NCBI GenBank assembly: GCA_039111635.1
Contig: JBCAQO010000009.1
Coordinates: forward strand, 868,001-932,000
DNA: 64,000 bases
Direction of reading: 5' to 3'
Source: Heterobasidion occidentale
Taxonomy: Eukaryota > Basidiomycota > Agaricomycetes > Russulales > Bondarzewiaceae
Shown here: positions 23,646-33,348 of the stretch, piece after piece
How the letters are laid out: every line of letters begins with the position of its first letter
Numbering within the stretch: the stretch's first letter is position 1
The notes under the pieces: model-generated
The model's input: only the letters and a program-made list of their open reading frames with translations
Databases searched by the model: none
What the model was told of the DNA's origin: nothing
Made by a program: the position numbers and the translations under genes

Positions 23646-25307
23646 TCATTTGGGGTGTTTGTCACTATCGCTTGCCGAGGGTGACGTGGACGGGGAGATG
23701 ACAAGAGAATGCTCTTGTGTCCGCTCTAAACGATGAAGGGCAAGTCGTGTTTGAGACACGCCCTCGCGGAGGCCGATACGCTTCGACTGGTCAAGACTGC
23801 GTTGGAACAGCTCACGCGCAGCTGGCAAATCTTCTCGTGTCTATGCACATTTCAGATTTAGCGAGTGTGTTCAAGAAACAGGACACTTACCTCGCGGATG
23901 GAGGCCAGGTTGAACAGTGTGACCGCCAGCGCCTCCTCGCAGATCTGCAAGCCCTCAGACTCAGAGCGCTTGTCTCGCGCGTTCTGCTGCGTCTTTTCGA
24001 TGACCGAAAGTCCTTGCTTCGCCCAGAGCTCGGCCTGGTGCACTTTTTGTGGCGAGGGTGACCCGCGCATAAGGAGTTCGGAAAGGTTGCTCATGAGTTG
24101 CGCACCTGCGTGATGGGTTATCACAGGACGTGACCGGTATAGAGAGGGAGGAAAGTGCGCACCTCGACAGATCTCGGCGGCCGAGACGCGTTTTCCAGAA
24201 TTGGGGGGTGGGACGAGGAGGGAGATGGCTTGCAGGTATAGCGGGACGGCATACCTGTGTATAGACGGCCAATCAGGTTGGCTGGTCTCGATGTCGTCTG
24301 CCATCAGGGACATGTCCTCACTCGATGTTACCCATCCGCGCATAGAACGCGCCGAGAGCCTCGATGGGTGCACCCACGTCCGCAACGCTCATCCATCTTG
24401 GCAGCTCTAGCTCAGCCAGGACCATCTTGGGCTCTTCGCCGTCCACACTTACATTTCCTGCTCCCGCGGCCTCGCTTATGCTCTTTGTGACCCTCACCAT
24501 CTCCTCCACCGCCCACGATAGCCACCGCTCCTCCTCTTCCTCGCCCACCTGGTACGTGTACGCCATCTCCCCGAGCTTGTGCGCGAGCGCAACGCCGCGC
24601 AGCTGCTCTTCGCCCGAGAGCTCCGCGCTATGGGCCTGCAGATGCGCAAGCGCGGAAGCGTAGACGTCGTACGCGGCCTTGGGGCGGTTGTTCGACTCGA
24701 GGACGTCGCCGAGCGTCGCGGCTATGCCGGAGATCTTGAGGTACGGCGCGGGCGAGAGGCTCTCGAGAGGGAGGGCGAGCGCGGTGTCATATGCCCTGGG
24801 CGCGCGCAGTCGGCGTGTGAGCGTGAGCCGAGCGGAACGAAAAGGCACGTATGCGCGCACCGCTGGAGGAACCGCTCGCTCAGATCGAGGTCACCCTGGT
24901 GCTTCGCCTTGACGCCCGCCTGAGGTCCGCACGGACCTCTGGCGGCCATATCGCGAACGATTTGTAGAAGTCGTATCTAGGGCACGAATCCATCAGGCAG
25001 GTTGAGCACGGTCATGGCCTCCGTTCACGCAAGGTCTATGAAATGCGACGGCAGAACTGACGTACAGGCCGTACGCGGTCGAGCCCACGCCGATGGCGAT
25101 GAGCGCGTAGAAGACGGTGGATATGCGGACGCTCGAGCCCTGTAGCAAAGGAGTCGTAGAGTACAGTCTCGACGGGCGAATGTGAGATGGTGAGGCAGAT
25201 GTTGGTGAGGTTCTGATAAATTGGCGGCGGCAAGTGAGGCGCGCAGATGCGTGTCCGCGTGATGCGACCGTCAATGTCGTTCTTGTTGATGAAGATGCCG
25301 CAAACAT
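23646..25307 (-). CDS. Mitochondrial membrane-anchored TPR protein, possibly Mgr3-like i-AAA protease adaptor
   Basis: The N-terminus (MFAASSSTRTTLTVASRGHA) is rich in Arg, Ser and Thr with almost no acids, which fits a mitochondrial presequence. One membrane segment follows (STVFYALIAIGVGSTAYGLY). A splice from donor GTACGT to CCCTAG gives YGLYDFYKSF. TPR-like helices then include LDLSERFLQRAYDTALALP, GDVLESNNRPKAAYDVYASA and EYAVPLYLQAISLLVPPP. The C-terminus ends SDKHPK. Total length is about 430 residues. Yeast Mgr3 has the same layout, with one N-terminal membrane helix and a TPR domain, and works with Yme1, so Mgr3 is the best-known match by architecture; this is inference. The gene converges on SEC62, with 121 bp between stops. 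Confidence 0.75.
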
Positions 25308-25686
25308 TGAAAAGAGGCTAGGAGAGGGGAAAATGTGTTTCTTGAAATGAGGGCCGGTGTCAAGACACGTTACTCACCGACGCGATCTCCGAGACCAGAT
25401 CTCGGAATCAGACGCGACACGACGCGTGCTCGGCTCAAACGCGAACGACATAAATGAAACAGAACCCCCGCATGATAATAACGGAACGACGCCAGGTCAG
25501 ACTAGATAATTAATATAAACAGGGGCAACTATGTACTCTATCGTAAAATGAGAACAACACTGTAGTACTGAGTGGCAGAAAACAGAAAATAGAAAACAAG
25601 GAGGACATCACACAACATATCGAGCCAGCAGACGGACGGTTTCGCAACACACATAGCACACCATCGAACAATGCACCTACAACCTC
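25308..25686. other. Spacer between 7TM gene stop and TPR gene start
   Basis: These 379 bp hold the TPR-gene promoter and the 3' flank of the 7TM gene, including AT-rich stretches at about 25500-25560. No coding exon is visible. Confidence 0.45.
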
Positions 25687-27209
25687 CTACAACGCTTTTG
25701 CCCCAGCGCTGTCCGACTCGGACTCGAACCCGCTCTGCCGTCCCCGCTCCGGATCGTACGCCATGTGGTCCACGGTCTTGACGTCCCCTCCGCCCTGCGG
25801 CTTGTGGCTCTCTGTCAGCTGCGTGATGTGCACCTCCAGCGGCCGCAGCGGATACCCCGTGCGCTCGATAGAGCCGACGGGCCCGCTGTGCCGCCCGTGA
25901 CGCCCATGTCGCCGCCCAGCGTGGCCTTGGCGAACGCGGAGGAGCTCTTGGCCATGCCGATGCGGACGATGACCATGTAGAACGAGATGCAGATGATGGG
26001 CATCGCCTGAAATGCGAGAGTCGTCGAGTCAGCCAGTTTTTGAATCAAAAAACGCCCTCCGTCTCTGATTGATGGGTGGACGCACCAGGTCGACGAAGAT
26101 GTAGCTCATGCTATTCTGGAGGACCCAGCAGACGAGGGTGACGAGGTGCACGGCGGCGTACATCAGCCCCGAGTCGATGACGATCATCAGCACCGGGACG
26201 CCGCCCCGCACCGCGGGGGCCGCATTATACTTTTTGACGTTGCTGCTGATCGACCAGATGCGGTACGCCAGCAGGCCTTCGGGATCGTGCAGAAGCAATC
26301 AAGGCGGGGACTCTGGCGTGGAGAAGCGGCGGCTTACATGTACAGAAGAAGTTTGTGCTGAGCGTCGTGGCGTAGAACGCCGTGATCCACGTCTGGACGG
26401 AGTCGTAGGAGGACGGGTTTTGCGGGCTCGATTCGATGATGCGGTACAACCCGCCGATGCCCGTAGCTTCAGTCCACAGCGTCCATGGTCAGTCCCGTCA
26501 GCACCAACAGCTCGAGGCATGCTCACCAGCGACACCGGTGATCATCAGACCGGGGAACAGCGCGAACCACCACGACTGCCACACCATATAGCACCGATAA
26601 ATCTGCAACGGCAGCCGTCAGCACGAGCAGCCGTCGAATCGGACGGCGTGGATCAGGTAGTTACGACGATGGCGTCCCCAAAGACCGCGGTGATGAGGTA
26701 TATCAGGATCTTGAACACGAACGTGAAGTGGCTGATGTCGGCGAACCACGCGTCGGGGCCGCCCGGCGTGTCGCGGTGCTCGATCAGCCCTTGTTCGAGG
26801 CGGACGACGTCGGTGATCATGTGCTGCGCGTCCGTCGAGGTGTCGTTGTCGTGAGCGTGAGCGCTTTCCTGACGGGCGAGCAGCGAGCCGGGACGGCGCA
26901 GGCGGACTCACCATGGTGCTCAGGACCGCGAAGACGATGGAGGCGACGACCATCGTCCAGTTCACGTTGGGCGTCGAGCGGCGGCTCCAGAGTATCCACA
27001 TGGTCATGCCGAACATGAAGATCGAGAAGCCTGCCTCCCCCGCCCGCCAACACAAAGCTCGCGCGTCAGCACCGGGCTGAACATCGGGGTCCGAGCCTGG
27101 ACGGTCGCGTGCGCGGGAGGGGCGAGTCAAAAGAACACGCACCATACAGCATTCCCTCGATCGTCGTAGATATGACCCCCACTTTCGAAATCGACGGGCC
27201 CCCTCCCAT
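25687..27209 (-). CDS. Seven-transmembrane protein of a basidiomycete-expanded family
   Basis: Predicted integral membrane protein of about 350 residues with seven hydrophobic segments and no signal peptide. It starts MGGGPSISKVGVISTTIEGM. Readable segments include GFSIFMFGMTMWILWS, TMVVASIVFAVLSTMHMITD, FTFVFKILIYLITAVFGDAI followed by VIYRCYMVWQ, WWFALFPGLMITGVAATGIG, the loop with WITAFYATTLSTNFFCTCLL then AYRIWSI, and two C-terminal helices (VHLVTLVCWVLQNSMSYIFV and AMPIICISFYMVIVRIGMA). The RCYxVW and LLAYRIW motifs recur in a large, mostly uncharacterised agaricomycete 7TM group. The cytosolic tail ends SDSAGAKAL. Function is unknown; a sensor or receptor role is only a guess from topology. 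Intron positions are approximate. Confidence 0.8.
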
Positions 27210-29201
27210 CGTGCCTAATTCCAAGCTGCAGCAAAAAAGAACCACAGCACCTTTCTCCTTTTGTTTCTGAGTACCGTGTGTACCTAGATCGTGAATACGA
27301 CAGACGGCGGGATCAAGAAATCAGGGCTCTTCGCCCGCGATGCACCGCTCGCATACTAGTACTTATATACAAAACATGCAAACCCCCCACCTTAAAACTT
27401 GATCCGAATCGCCTCCTGGATCTTCCTCCGTAGCGTATTGCCCATAGATCAGCCACACGAAGATCATTCGCCATAACGAACTGGCCGTACTAGAGCTTAG
27501 ACCCGATAGGTAAATGGAGGTAAATGGAGGTAAAATGGATCCGGGAACCCTCAAGATATTTGATTTGATTTGATTTGAACAAAGGTGGGACGGGCATGGC
27601 TGGACATGGACAGCCATCAGCAACGTAAATGCGCATCGGACCCTCTGCTGCCTCGAGCCGGTTGCCAGACCGCAAAGAACAGCGGAAACGATATCTGCGC
27701 GCTTTTGTTCGAGATAAGTGTCAGGAGGGGTTAGATTGGATGAGCGGGGCGGGCGCTTTAGGCGGCTCACGCCTGCCTGCCCCGCCCCGAAAGGACTCCG
27801 CTCTGCCAATCGCGTACCTCACGTCGAGACTCGCGCAAGGAGCATTGACATGCAGCGAGCACGCAAGCGGCGCCGCAGGAATAGGTGCCGCGCGCGAGTG
27901 CTCGAGCGACCGTCTGCGACCGTGCTATGAGTTGCAAGACTGTGCAGGTATCGGACCGCACGATCGGTCCCTACCGCGCATCGACGTGCGTGGAGAAGCC
28001 TGCAAGTGTGGAGAGCGCGACTAGAACCTGCTAGAACGCTGCTGGCAACGTTAGCGGCGCCGATCCCGATCTCGTCGCGAGGCCCACCCCCGTGCGCCCC
28101 ATCCCAGCAGCCAGACTGTCCCCTGCGTGCTCCTGTGTGCCGTAACGTAACGAGAGCCTCAATTTACCTCGACGATGAAAAGAAATGCACGACGAACACC
28201 GCTTCTCCGAGACCCGAGCTCAGTGTGCCGTTGCGGAGCGCGCCTCGATGAGCTGCGTGCGGCGCGAACAGTCTCCGTGGCGGACCCCGTGTATTACACA
28301 GGGGACGGCCGTCCCAATCTTTATGCCGCAAGAGCGCGGCTCGTCCGAATCGTGGGGAGAGATAGGGAGAGATCTGCGGTGGTGGTGGGGAGTGGTGGGG
28401 CGGATCGGCGGATCGGCGTGATGACGAGCGACGGGCTTGAAGCAGCAATGAGTCGAGCACGGACAGCGACAGCCGGATAGTAGCTGACTCCAGGCCCGTC
28501 CGGTGAGCCGTGAGACGCAGCAGTAAGTAGGCAGCAGGCAGCAGGCAGCTCGTTCCGAGAGGTCCAACACACGAGCCCTCTCAAGGACAGGACTCTGAGA
28601 GGTCCGAATTCAGAGACGGTCGTCAACGCCGGGATAGCGTGTTCACCGGTCACCACTCTTCACAGCTTCACCACTGGTACTGTACTAGAAAAGTTGTAGA
28701 AAGGACTCGAAAAGCAGCGAAGCAGCGAACCCCCCCTTTTTCATTTACGCGGCACCGTGATCGGCCCCACGCGACGGGTGCGCGAGTGATACGCGACGGT
28801 GACCTGCCAATTACAGATCCACCAACTCAACAAGGGCGCAGCGGCCCAGAACCTCCCAGACGGCCCCCCTCCTCCCTGACACACGGGCAAGCACCATCCG
28901 CGAAACAACACAGCATCGCCTCTGGTTTCGACGCGACGCGACGCCGCGCGTTGAGCGCCCCGCGTCGGGGTGCGGGTGCTCTCTCAACGTCAACGCTCGC
29001 GTACGGAAGAGAGCTGGGCGACGGAAAGCTATTATTGTGATTAGCAGCGACGTAGGGTGGATCAAGCAACGCGTCCGCATCCGATTCCCCACAGCACCCA
29101 TCCTCCACCCGTCCCGAGCCTACCCACCCCGGCCGCCCCATCCCATCCATCCATCTCACCCCATCCCACCCATCCCCGCCGTCGCCGAACGAGTCGCGTC
29201 C
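27210..29201. other. Long region without a supportable gene
   Basis: About 2 kb. AT-richer sequence at 27.2-27.6 kb gives way to GC-rich sequence from about 27.7 kb. Open frames are frequent because of the GC content, but none shows a motif. It contains two small tandem repeats near 27.5 kb. It may include long untranslated leaders or an unannotated RNA. Confidence 0.4.
27506..27579. repeat. Two short tandem repeats
   Basis: Three tandem copies of a GGTAAATGGA-like unit lie at about 27509-27537. They are followed by four TTTGA/TTGAT-type units at about 27559-27579. Both are visible directly. They lie outside genes and have no obvious role. Confidence 0.7.
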
Positions 29202-30747
29202 TCACGCGTCCGCAAACAGCCGGTCCTTCGCGACCCACGGCAAGTCATACCACAGCCGGCGCTCGAACACGATATGCTCGACGACGCGCTTCGGCGCAGG
29301 CGCCTGGCCGGGGAGGAGCGCGCCCGTGCGCGCGTCGTACGCGAGGAGCGTCTGCGCGCGCGTGGGGGGGAGGTTCGAGGGTCGGGTCCGGGTTCGGGTT
29401 CGGGTTCGAGGGGGCAGGCGAGGACGGCGGGGGCACAAGGTGCAGTGGGGAGCGCAAAGGAGAAGACGGTCAGCGGAGCCCCAATAAGAAGAAGAAAAAG
29501 AAAGCGCACCTGCGTCGAGTCGAACCGCACGAGCGCGTGCACGATGAGGCGCGAGCCCGTGCGCGGCTCCGCGCGGCCCCAGTGCGCCTGCGTCGCGCGG
29601 AGGCTGACGACCTCCGCGGGCGCGTTGAGCGCGTGCAGCCGCCACTTGTACGTCCGCGCGGGGCTGGCCGCGGGGGGCGCGGCGTGGTGCGCGCGCGCGA
29701 GGGCGAGGGCGGAGTCGGTGAGCGGGTTCGTGGTGAGCTGCTTGAGGGCTTTGAGGTCGTTCCTGCGGCCGTGGGCGCGCGATGCGTTGTGTTTTGTTAG
29801 TATGTGAAGAAGGGAAGGGAAGGACATCGCGGGATGAAGCAGAGGAAAGGAGAGATAGGGAAGGGGGGGCGGGAGCGGGACGGGACGGGACGCACTGCGC
29901 GATGGAGGCGTTGAGCTTTCTGTAGGTGTCGAGGAAGTCGGCGCGCCAGGGGGCGACCCAGGCGTCGTCCTTTGTGGAGCGGAGGCCGAAGATGCGCCAG
30001 GTGCGGGGCGAGGGGATGTGTGCGCGGGGGAAGGCCGCGTGCGGGGTCTTTGCGAGCTGGTACATGCTGGTGGGGAAGCGCATCAGCGCATCGCGTCACG
30101 TGAAGCGAGGGGAGGCGCAGGGAGGGAAGGAGACGGGGAGACGGGGACGGACCTGAAGGCGTTTTTGAAGGAGTTGAGGAGGTTGGCGTAGAGGAGGGCG
30201 AGGTGGTCTTTTATGGTGGCGTTGGGGCGGCGCGAGGGGAACGCGGGGATGTGGACGTCTTTTCTTTGAGGAACGGCGCGTCGGCAAACGCGTCAGTCAA
30301 AGACAGAAAAAACGGGTCGAGAGAGAGCTCGTATGACGCGATGTCGAGAGGGAGAGGAGGGAGAGGGAGAGGCGCACCGAGAGTGTCCATGGGGAAGGCC
30401 CACATGTCGCCTGCGTACATGCCTTCGGAGGCGACCATCCGCGCGAGCCCCGAGATGGCCTCCTCGTCAGAGACGGTTTTGGAGGCGCCCTTGTCGGCGG
30501 CGGTGTCCTTGCGCTTGCGCACGGCTGTGGCCATCGTGCGGGCGCCCCGCGGGGCTGGGGGCGCGCGGAGGGCAGACGCAAGAGGGGATTGGGAGAGGAG
30601 GAGAGAGGGACTGGAGGAGGAGGAGGACGGGGAGAGGGACCAGAGGAGGGAGAGGGTTGTGCGCTGTGCGTGGGTGTGTGCATGGGCACGGCGTGCTGCG
30701 CGGGCGGAGAGGGCGGGGAAGGGCCGGAGGAGGGTGTGGACGGACAT
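29202..30747 (-). CDS. MBA1: Mitochondrial ribosome-associated protein, Mba1/mL45 family
   Basis: Mba1 (yeast) and mL45 (mammals) tether the mitochondrial ribosome to the inner membrane for co-translational insertion; they share a Tim44-like fold. The model starts MSVHTLLRPFPALSARAARR, a basic presequence. A Met at ARTMATAVRKRK is a later alternative. The conserved core reads PRTWRIFGLRSTKDDAWVAP, FLDTYRKLNASIAQNDLKAL, TYKWRLHALNAPAEVVSLRA and GSRLIVHALVRFDSTQTLLA. It ends WVAKDRLFADA. About six exons give roughly 370 residues. The gene is very GC-rich, and one intron holds a GGGTTC repeat. It shares its promoter with the mitochondrial MIX17 gene. The symbol is assigned by family, not by demonstrated orthology. 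Confidence 0.8.
29378..29412. repeat. GGGTTC-type hexamer repeat inside an MBA1 intron
   Basis: Several tandem copies of GGGTTC/GGGTCC on the plus strand lie just next to a run of seven G at about 29365. The G-tracts could in principle form a quadruplex on the non-template strand of MBA1. It is intronic, so it does not alter the protein. Confidence 0.6.
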
Positions 30748-30978
30748 CGTGCACCAGCCAGGACGCTCTCTAACTTTCTTTCAAGACGAGCCAACTCGAC
30801 ACACCGCACACCACCGCCCGCCCAGTCACGTGTACTGCACCACGTGCGCCTCTTCCGGGAGGCTACGTACGCAGGCGTCCCGATTGGCCGCGCCGGGGCG
30901 GTATAAAGAGGGCTCGCGGGTGTGCCCGACCCCGCCGCTAACGTTTTCACCTTCGTCACTGACCGTCGCTCGCTCACC
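30748..30978. promoter_or_regulatory. Divergent promoter MBA1/MIX17 with paired CACGTG boxes, CCAAT and TATA
   Basis: 231 bp separate the two outward-facing starts. CACGTG occurs at 30827-30832 and again at 30841-30846, 14 bp apart. ATTGG (inverted CCAAT) lies at 30883-30887 and TATAAA at 30902-30907, 72 bp before the MIX17 ATG. CACGTG is the binding core of bHLH factors and CCAAT that of the HAP/NF-Y complex, which controls respiratory genes in fungi. Assignment of factors is inference. Confidence 0.65.
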
Positions 30979-31585
30979 ATGGCCGTGCGTCCCCACCCAG
31001 CAACTCACCCCCACCGACCCTTACTGACCCACTGACACCCCGCCCGCGTTACACAGCGCTCCTCCCGCTCCTCCCGCCCCACCACCTCGCGCCCCGCGCC
31101 CTCCCCCGCAGCCGCACCCTCCCGCGGCGCATCCACCGCCGCCTACCCCTCCCACGCCCAGCCGCACGCCCCCGCCGCCGCCCCCGCGCCCCCCGCGCAC
31201 ACCTCCGCTCCCCCGCGCAGGCCCAGCAGCCCGGCATGCTCGCCCAGATGGCCGCCACCGCCGGCTCCGTCGCCGTCGGCTCCACGATCGGCCACGGGCT
31301 CTCGTCCATGCTCTTCGGCGGCAGCAGCAGTACTCCAGCTGCGGCCGAGGCGCCCGCCGCGCAGCCCGTGAACACGCAGAGCGCGTTCCAGGGCGCGAGC
31401 TGCGAGGGGCAGGCGAAGGAGTTCACGAAGTGCTTGGACAAGGCGGATCTGAATAGCTGTTCGTGGTATTTGGAGCAGCTGAAGGCCGTGAGTGCTCGCT
31501 CTTTTTTTTTTTATTTTGTGCGGGGTGCTGATGCAAGTTTTTTTTTTCGTGCATGTAGTGCCAGGCTGCCGCTGCGCCATACTGA
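30979..31585 (+). CDS. MIX17: MIX17/CHCHD2-10-like twin CX9C protein, apparent frameshift
   Basis: Small intermembrane-space protein of the Mix17 (yeast) / CHCHD2-CHCHD10 family. The CHCH domain is complete: CEGQAKEFTKC and, spanning an intron, CSWYLEQLKAC are both CX9C helices. It then ends QAAAAPY. Before it lies the conserved hydrophobic stretch QMAATAGSVAVGSTIGHGLS. The first exon is only ATGGCC. The second begins with an Arg/Ser- and Ala/Pro-rich leader (RSSRSSRPTTSRPAPSP...) typical of the family, but that leader is in a different frame from the rest. The break falls at a run of five C near 31209-31214, where six would keep the frame. Without a frameshift, splicing directly to 31221 would give a protein lacking the targeting leader. 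Confidence 0.75.
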
Positions 31586-31873
31586 GCACGAGCACCGCGT
31601 CGCTTTTCGCTTCGGTCTTACTTATGGGCGAAAGGGGGTGGACATGCGTGCGTGCGTGCGTGGGGGACGTGTGAAATGCTGGTATCTAGTGGTGGAGGAT
31701 GGATGTACCCGTACACGACGCCCGTCGGCCAGTCGTTCGTTCATGTCTACGCTTTCGATACGATAATATGGAGATGCACTTTCCCCGCTCGCGATGCCCT
31801 GTCTGCCGTTCCAGAACGTTCTCCCATCACGCTGCCGTCAGAGCGCGGTTGACAACTTGACAGATCACGAGCG

Positions 31874-32955
31874 CTACGTCGCTGTCGCTGTCACTCTCTG
31901 CGCCTCCTCAATCTCCCGCCTCACAGCCTCCGCCAGCGCCCCCAGACTCTCAAACCGCCACCCACACAGCCCCTTCCCCTTCGCCCCCTCCTCCCCCTCC
32001 TCGGCCCTGCGCCCCTCCCTCCCCCCGAACCCTCCCGCTCCCCGCCCCCCCGTCCGCGCCGAGCCCATCACCGCCGCCCCGGTCCCGACGATCCACACCC
32101 GCGCGCGAGCCCCGCAGCGCGCGCGGGCGCGTGGTCGTGGAAGAGCGACTGCGCGACGGCGAGGACGCGCGCGGGCGGGGCGCCGTGCGCGTGCTGGAGG
32201 TGCGCGAGCGCGCGGGAGAAGGTGGTGGGCGAGGGCTTGTACGCGCCTAGGTCTTGCGCGGTGAGGAGGGCTGTGAAGGGGGTCGGGGGGTCGGGGATCG
32301 GTGGGCCTGGGGCTAGTGCCGGCGCTGATGCTGGAGCGGATGTAGACGTAGAGGCGGAGGTGGACGGGGATGGGGAGGTGCTGGCGCTGGGAGCGTCGAG
32401 CGCGGCGGGCGAGGGGGCGGGGGCGGGGTCGCCGCGGAGGGCGGGCAGCGTGTGTGCGAAGGAGGCGCGGTCGACGTTGGAGAGCGCGAGGAGCGTGAAG
32501 TGCTCCGCGAGGGTGCGCAGCGCACGCGGGGTGTCGGGGAAGACGGGCCAGGCGGCGATGCTCGCCGCAAAGCTTGCGGCGGCCGCCTGCTCCGCCGCTG
32601 CGCGGTCTTCGCGGGCCGCGCTCTGGCCATCGCCGTCGACGGTGCCCACGTCTAGGTCTGTGTCTTGGTCTGGGTCGAGGAGCGCCTCGAGGCGGCGGCG
32701 GAGCGCGAGGTGCGCGGCGGCGAGGAGGGCGCTGTATGGCATGGCGGGGTGCTGTGCCTGGAGGTCGGCCTCGACGGCGCCGAAGGCGCGGAGGACGTCC
32801 GCGCGGGCCCAGGGTGTGGGGAGGGGGAGCGGGGGCGTCGAGGCGGCGAGGGCGGCGTGGATGCCGGTTTCCCAGTCGACGAGGGTGCCGTAGACGTCGA
32901 AGATGAGGGCGGTGTGGTGCGTGAGCTTGTGCGCGGGGGCGGGGGCGGGGGACAT
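31874..32955 (-). CDS. Haloacid dehalogenase type II-like HAD hydrolase, apparent frameshift near the C-terminus
   Basis: Member of the HAD superfamily, (S)-2-haloacid dehalogenase type II group. The start is MSPAPAPAHKLTHHTALIFD. The nucleophile motif reads FDVYGTLVDWE (D first). Other family blocks are FPDTPRALRTLAEHFTLLAL followed by SNVD, the lysine motif DLGAYKPSPTTF and the loop AVAQSLFHDHAPARAAGLAR. A low-complexity Ala/Pro/Ser insertion (about 40 residues, 32290-32420) interrupts the cap-core junction. Just after GLAR, at about 32095-32105, the frame must shift to recover VWIVGTGAAVMG and the C-terminal WRFESLGALAEAVRREIEEA. No GT donor in between allows an intron that keeps the HD motif. 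Either this is a sequencing error in GC-rich DNA or the last 75 residues are lost. Confidence 0.78.
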
Positions 32956-33348
32956 GGTGGGTGCGTTGTGGGATGGGGATGGCGATGGATGGCGAGCTGT
33001 TGTGTTGTTGTGTGGATGGCGAGGAGATCGATGTGGTGGGCGTGGGCGTGACGTCATCGGACCGGGCGGGTCCCACGTGGGCGCTTCCGCCGCCTCGAGC
33101 CCGTCGCCCTCTCGACTCTCCACACCGTCTTTCCCTTTTCCGCTCCCTTCTCCTCCGCCTCTCCCGGCACCTCGCAGCGGCCGTGTACACTTACTCTCTC
33201 TCGCTCGCTCCCGGAGACGCAAAAATACAAGACTCACGACACGCCTCACGAACGCTTTTTTCACGAACCTCGACGACGACGACGCACCTCGGCTCGCACC
33301 ACTCGACTACCAGACTACAGGACCGCCAGCTCTTAGATCCAGCCAGGC
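32956..33348. promoter_or_regulatory. Divergent promoter HAD/SYG1 with CRE and CACGTGGG palindromes
   Basis: 393 bp between outward-facing starts. A perfect CRE palindrome TGACGTCA lies at 33049-33056. A 10-bp palindrome CCCACGTGGG lies at 33072-33081, so CACGTGGG is present on both strands. CACGTGGG is the high-affinity yeast Pho4 site, which is notable because the plus-strand gene is a phosphate exporter. Regulation by a Pho4-like factor is inference. Confidence 0.6.

Noticed and set aside
29037..29827. Long plus-strand and minus-strand open frames of 200-290 codons in the GC-rich block
   Set aside because: They are shadow frames of MBA1 exons and introns; only the minus-strand frame carries family motifs.
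31874..33190. 438-codon minus-strand frame rich in Arg and Pro
   Set aside because: Most of it is the wrong frame of the HAD gene; only its last 75 codons (VWIVG onward) are likely coding.
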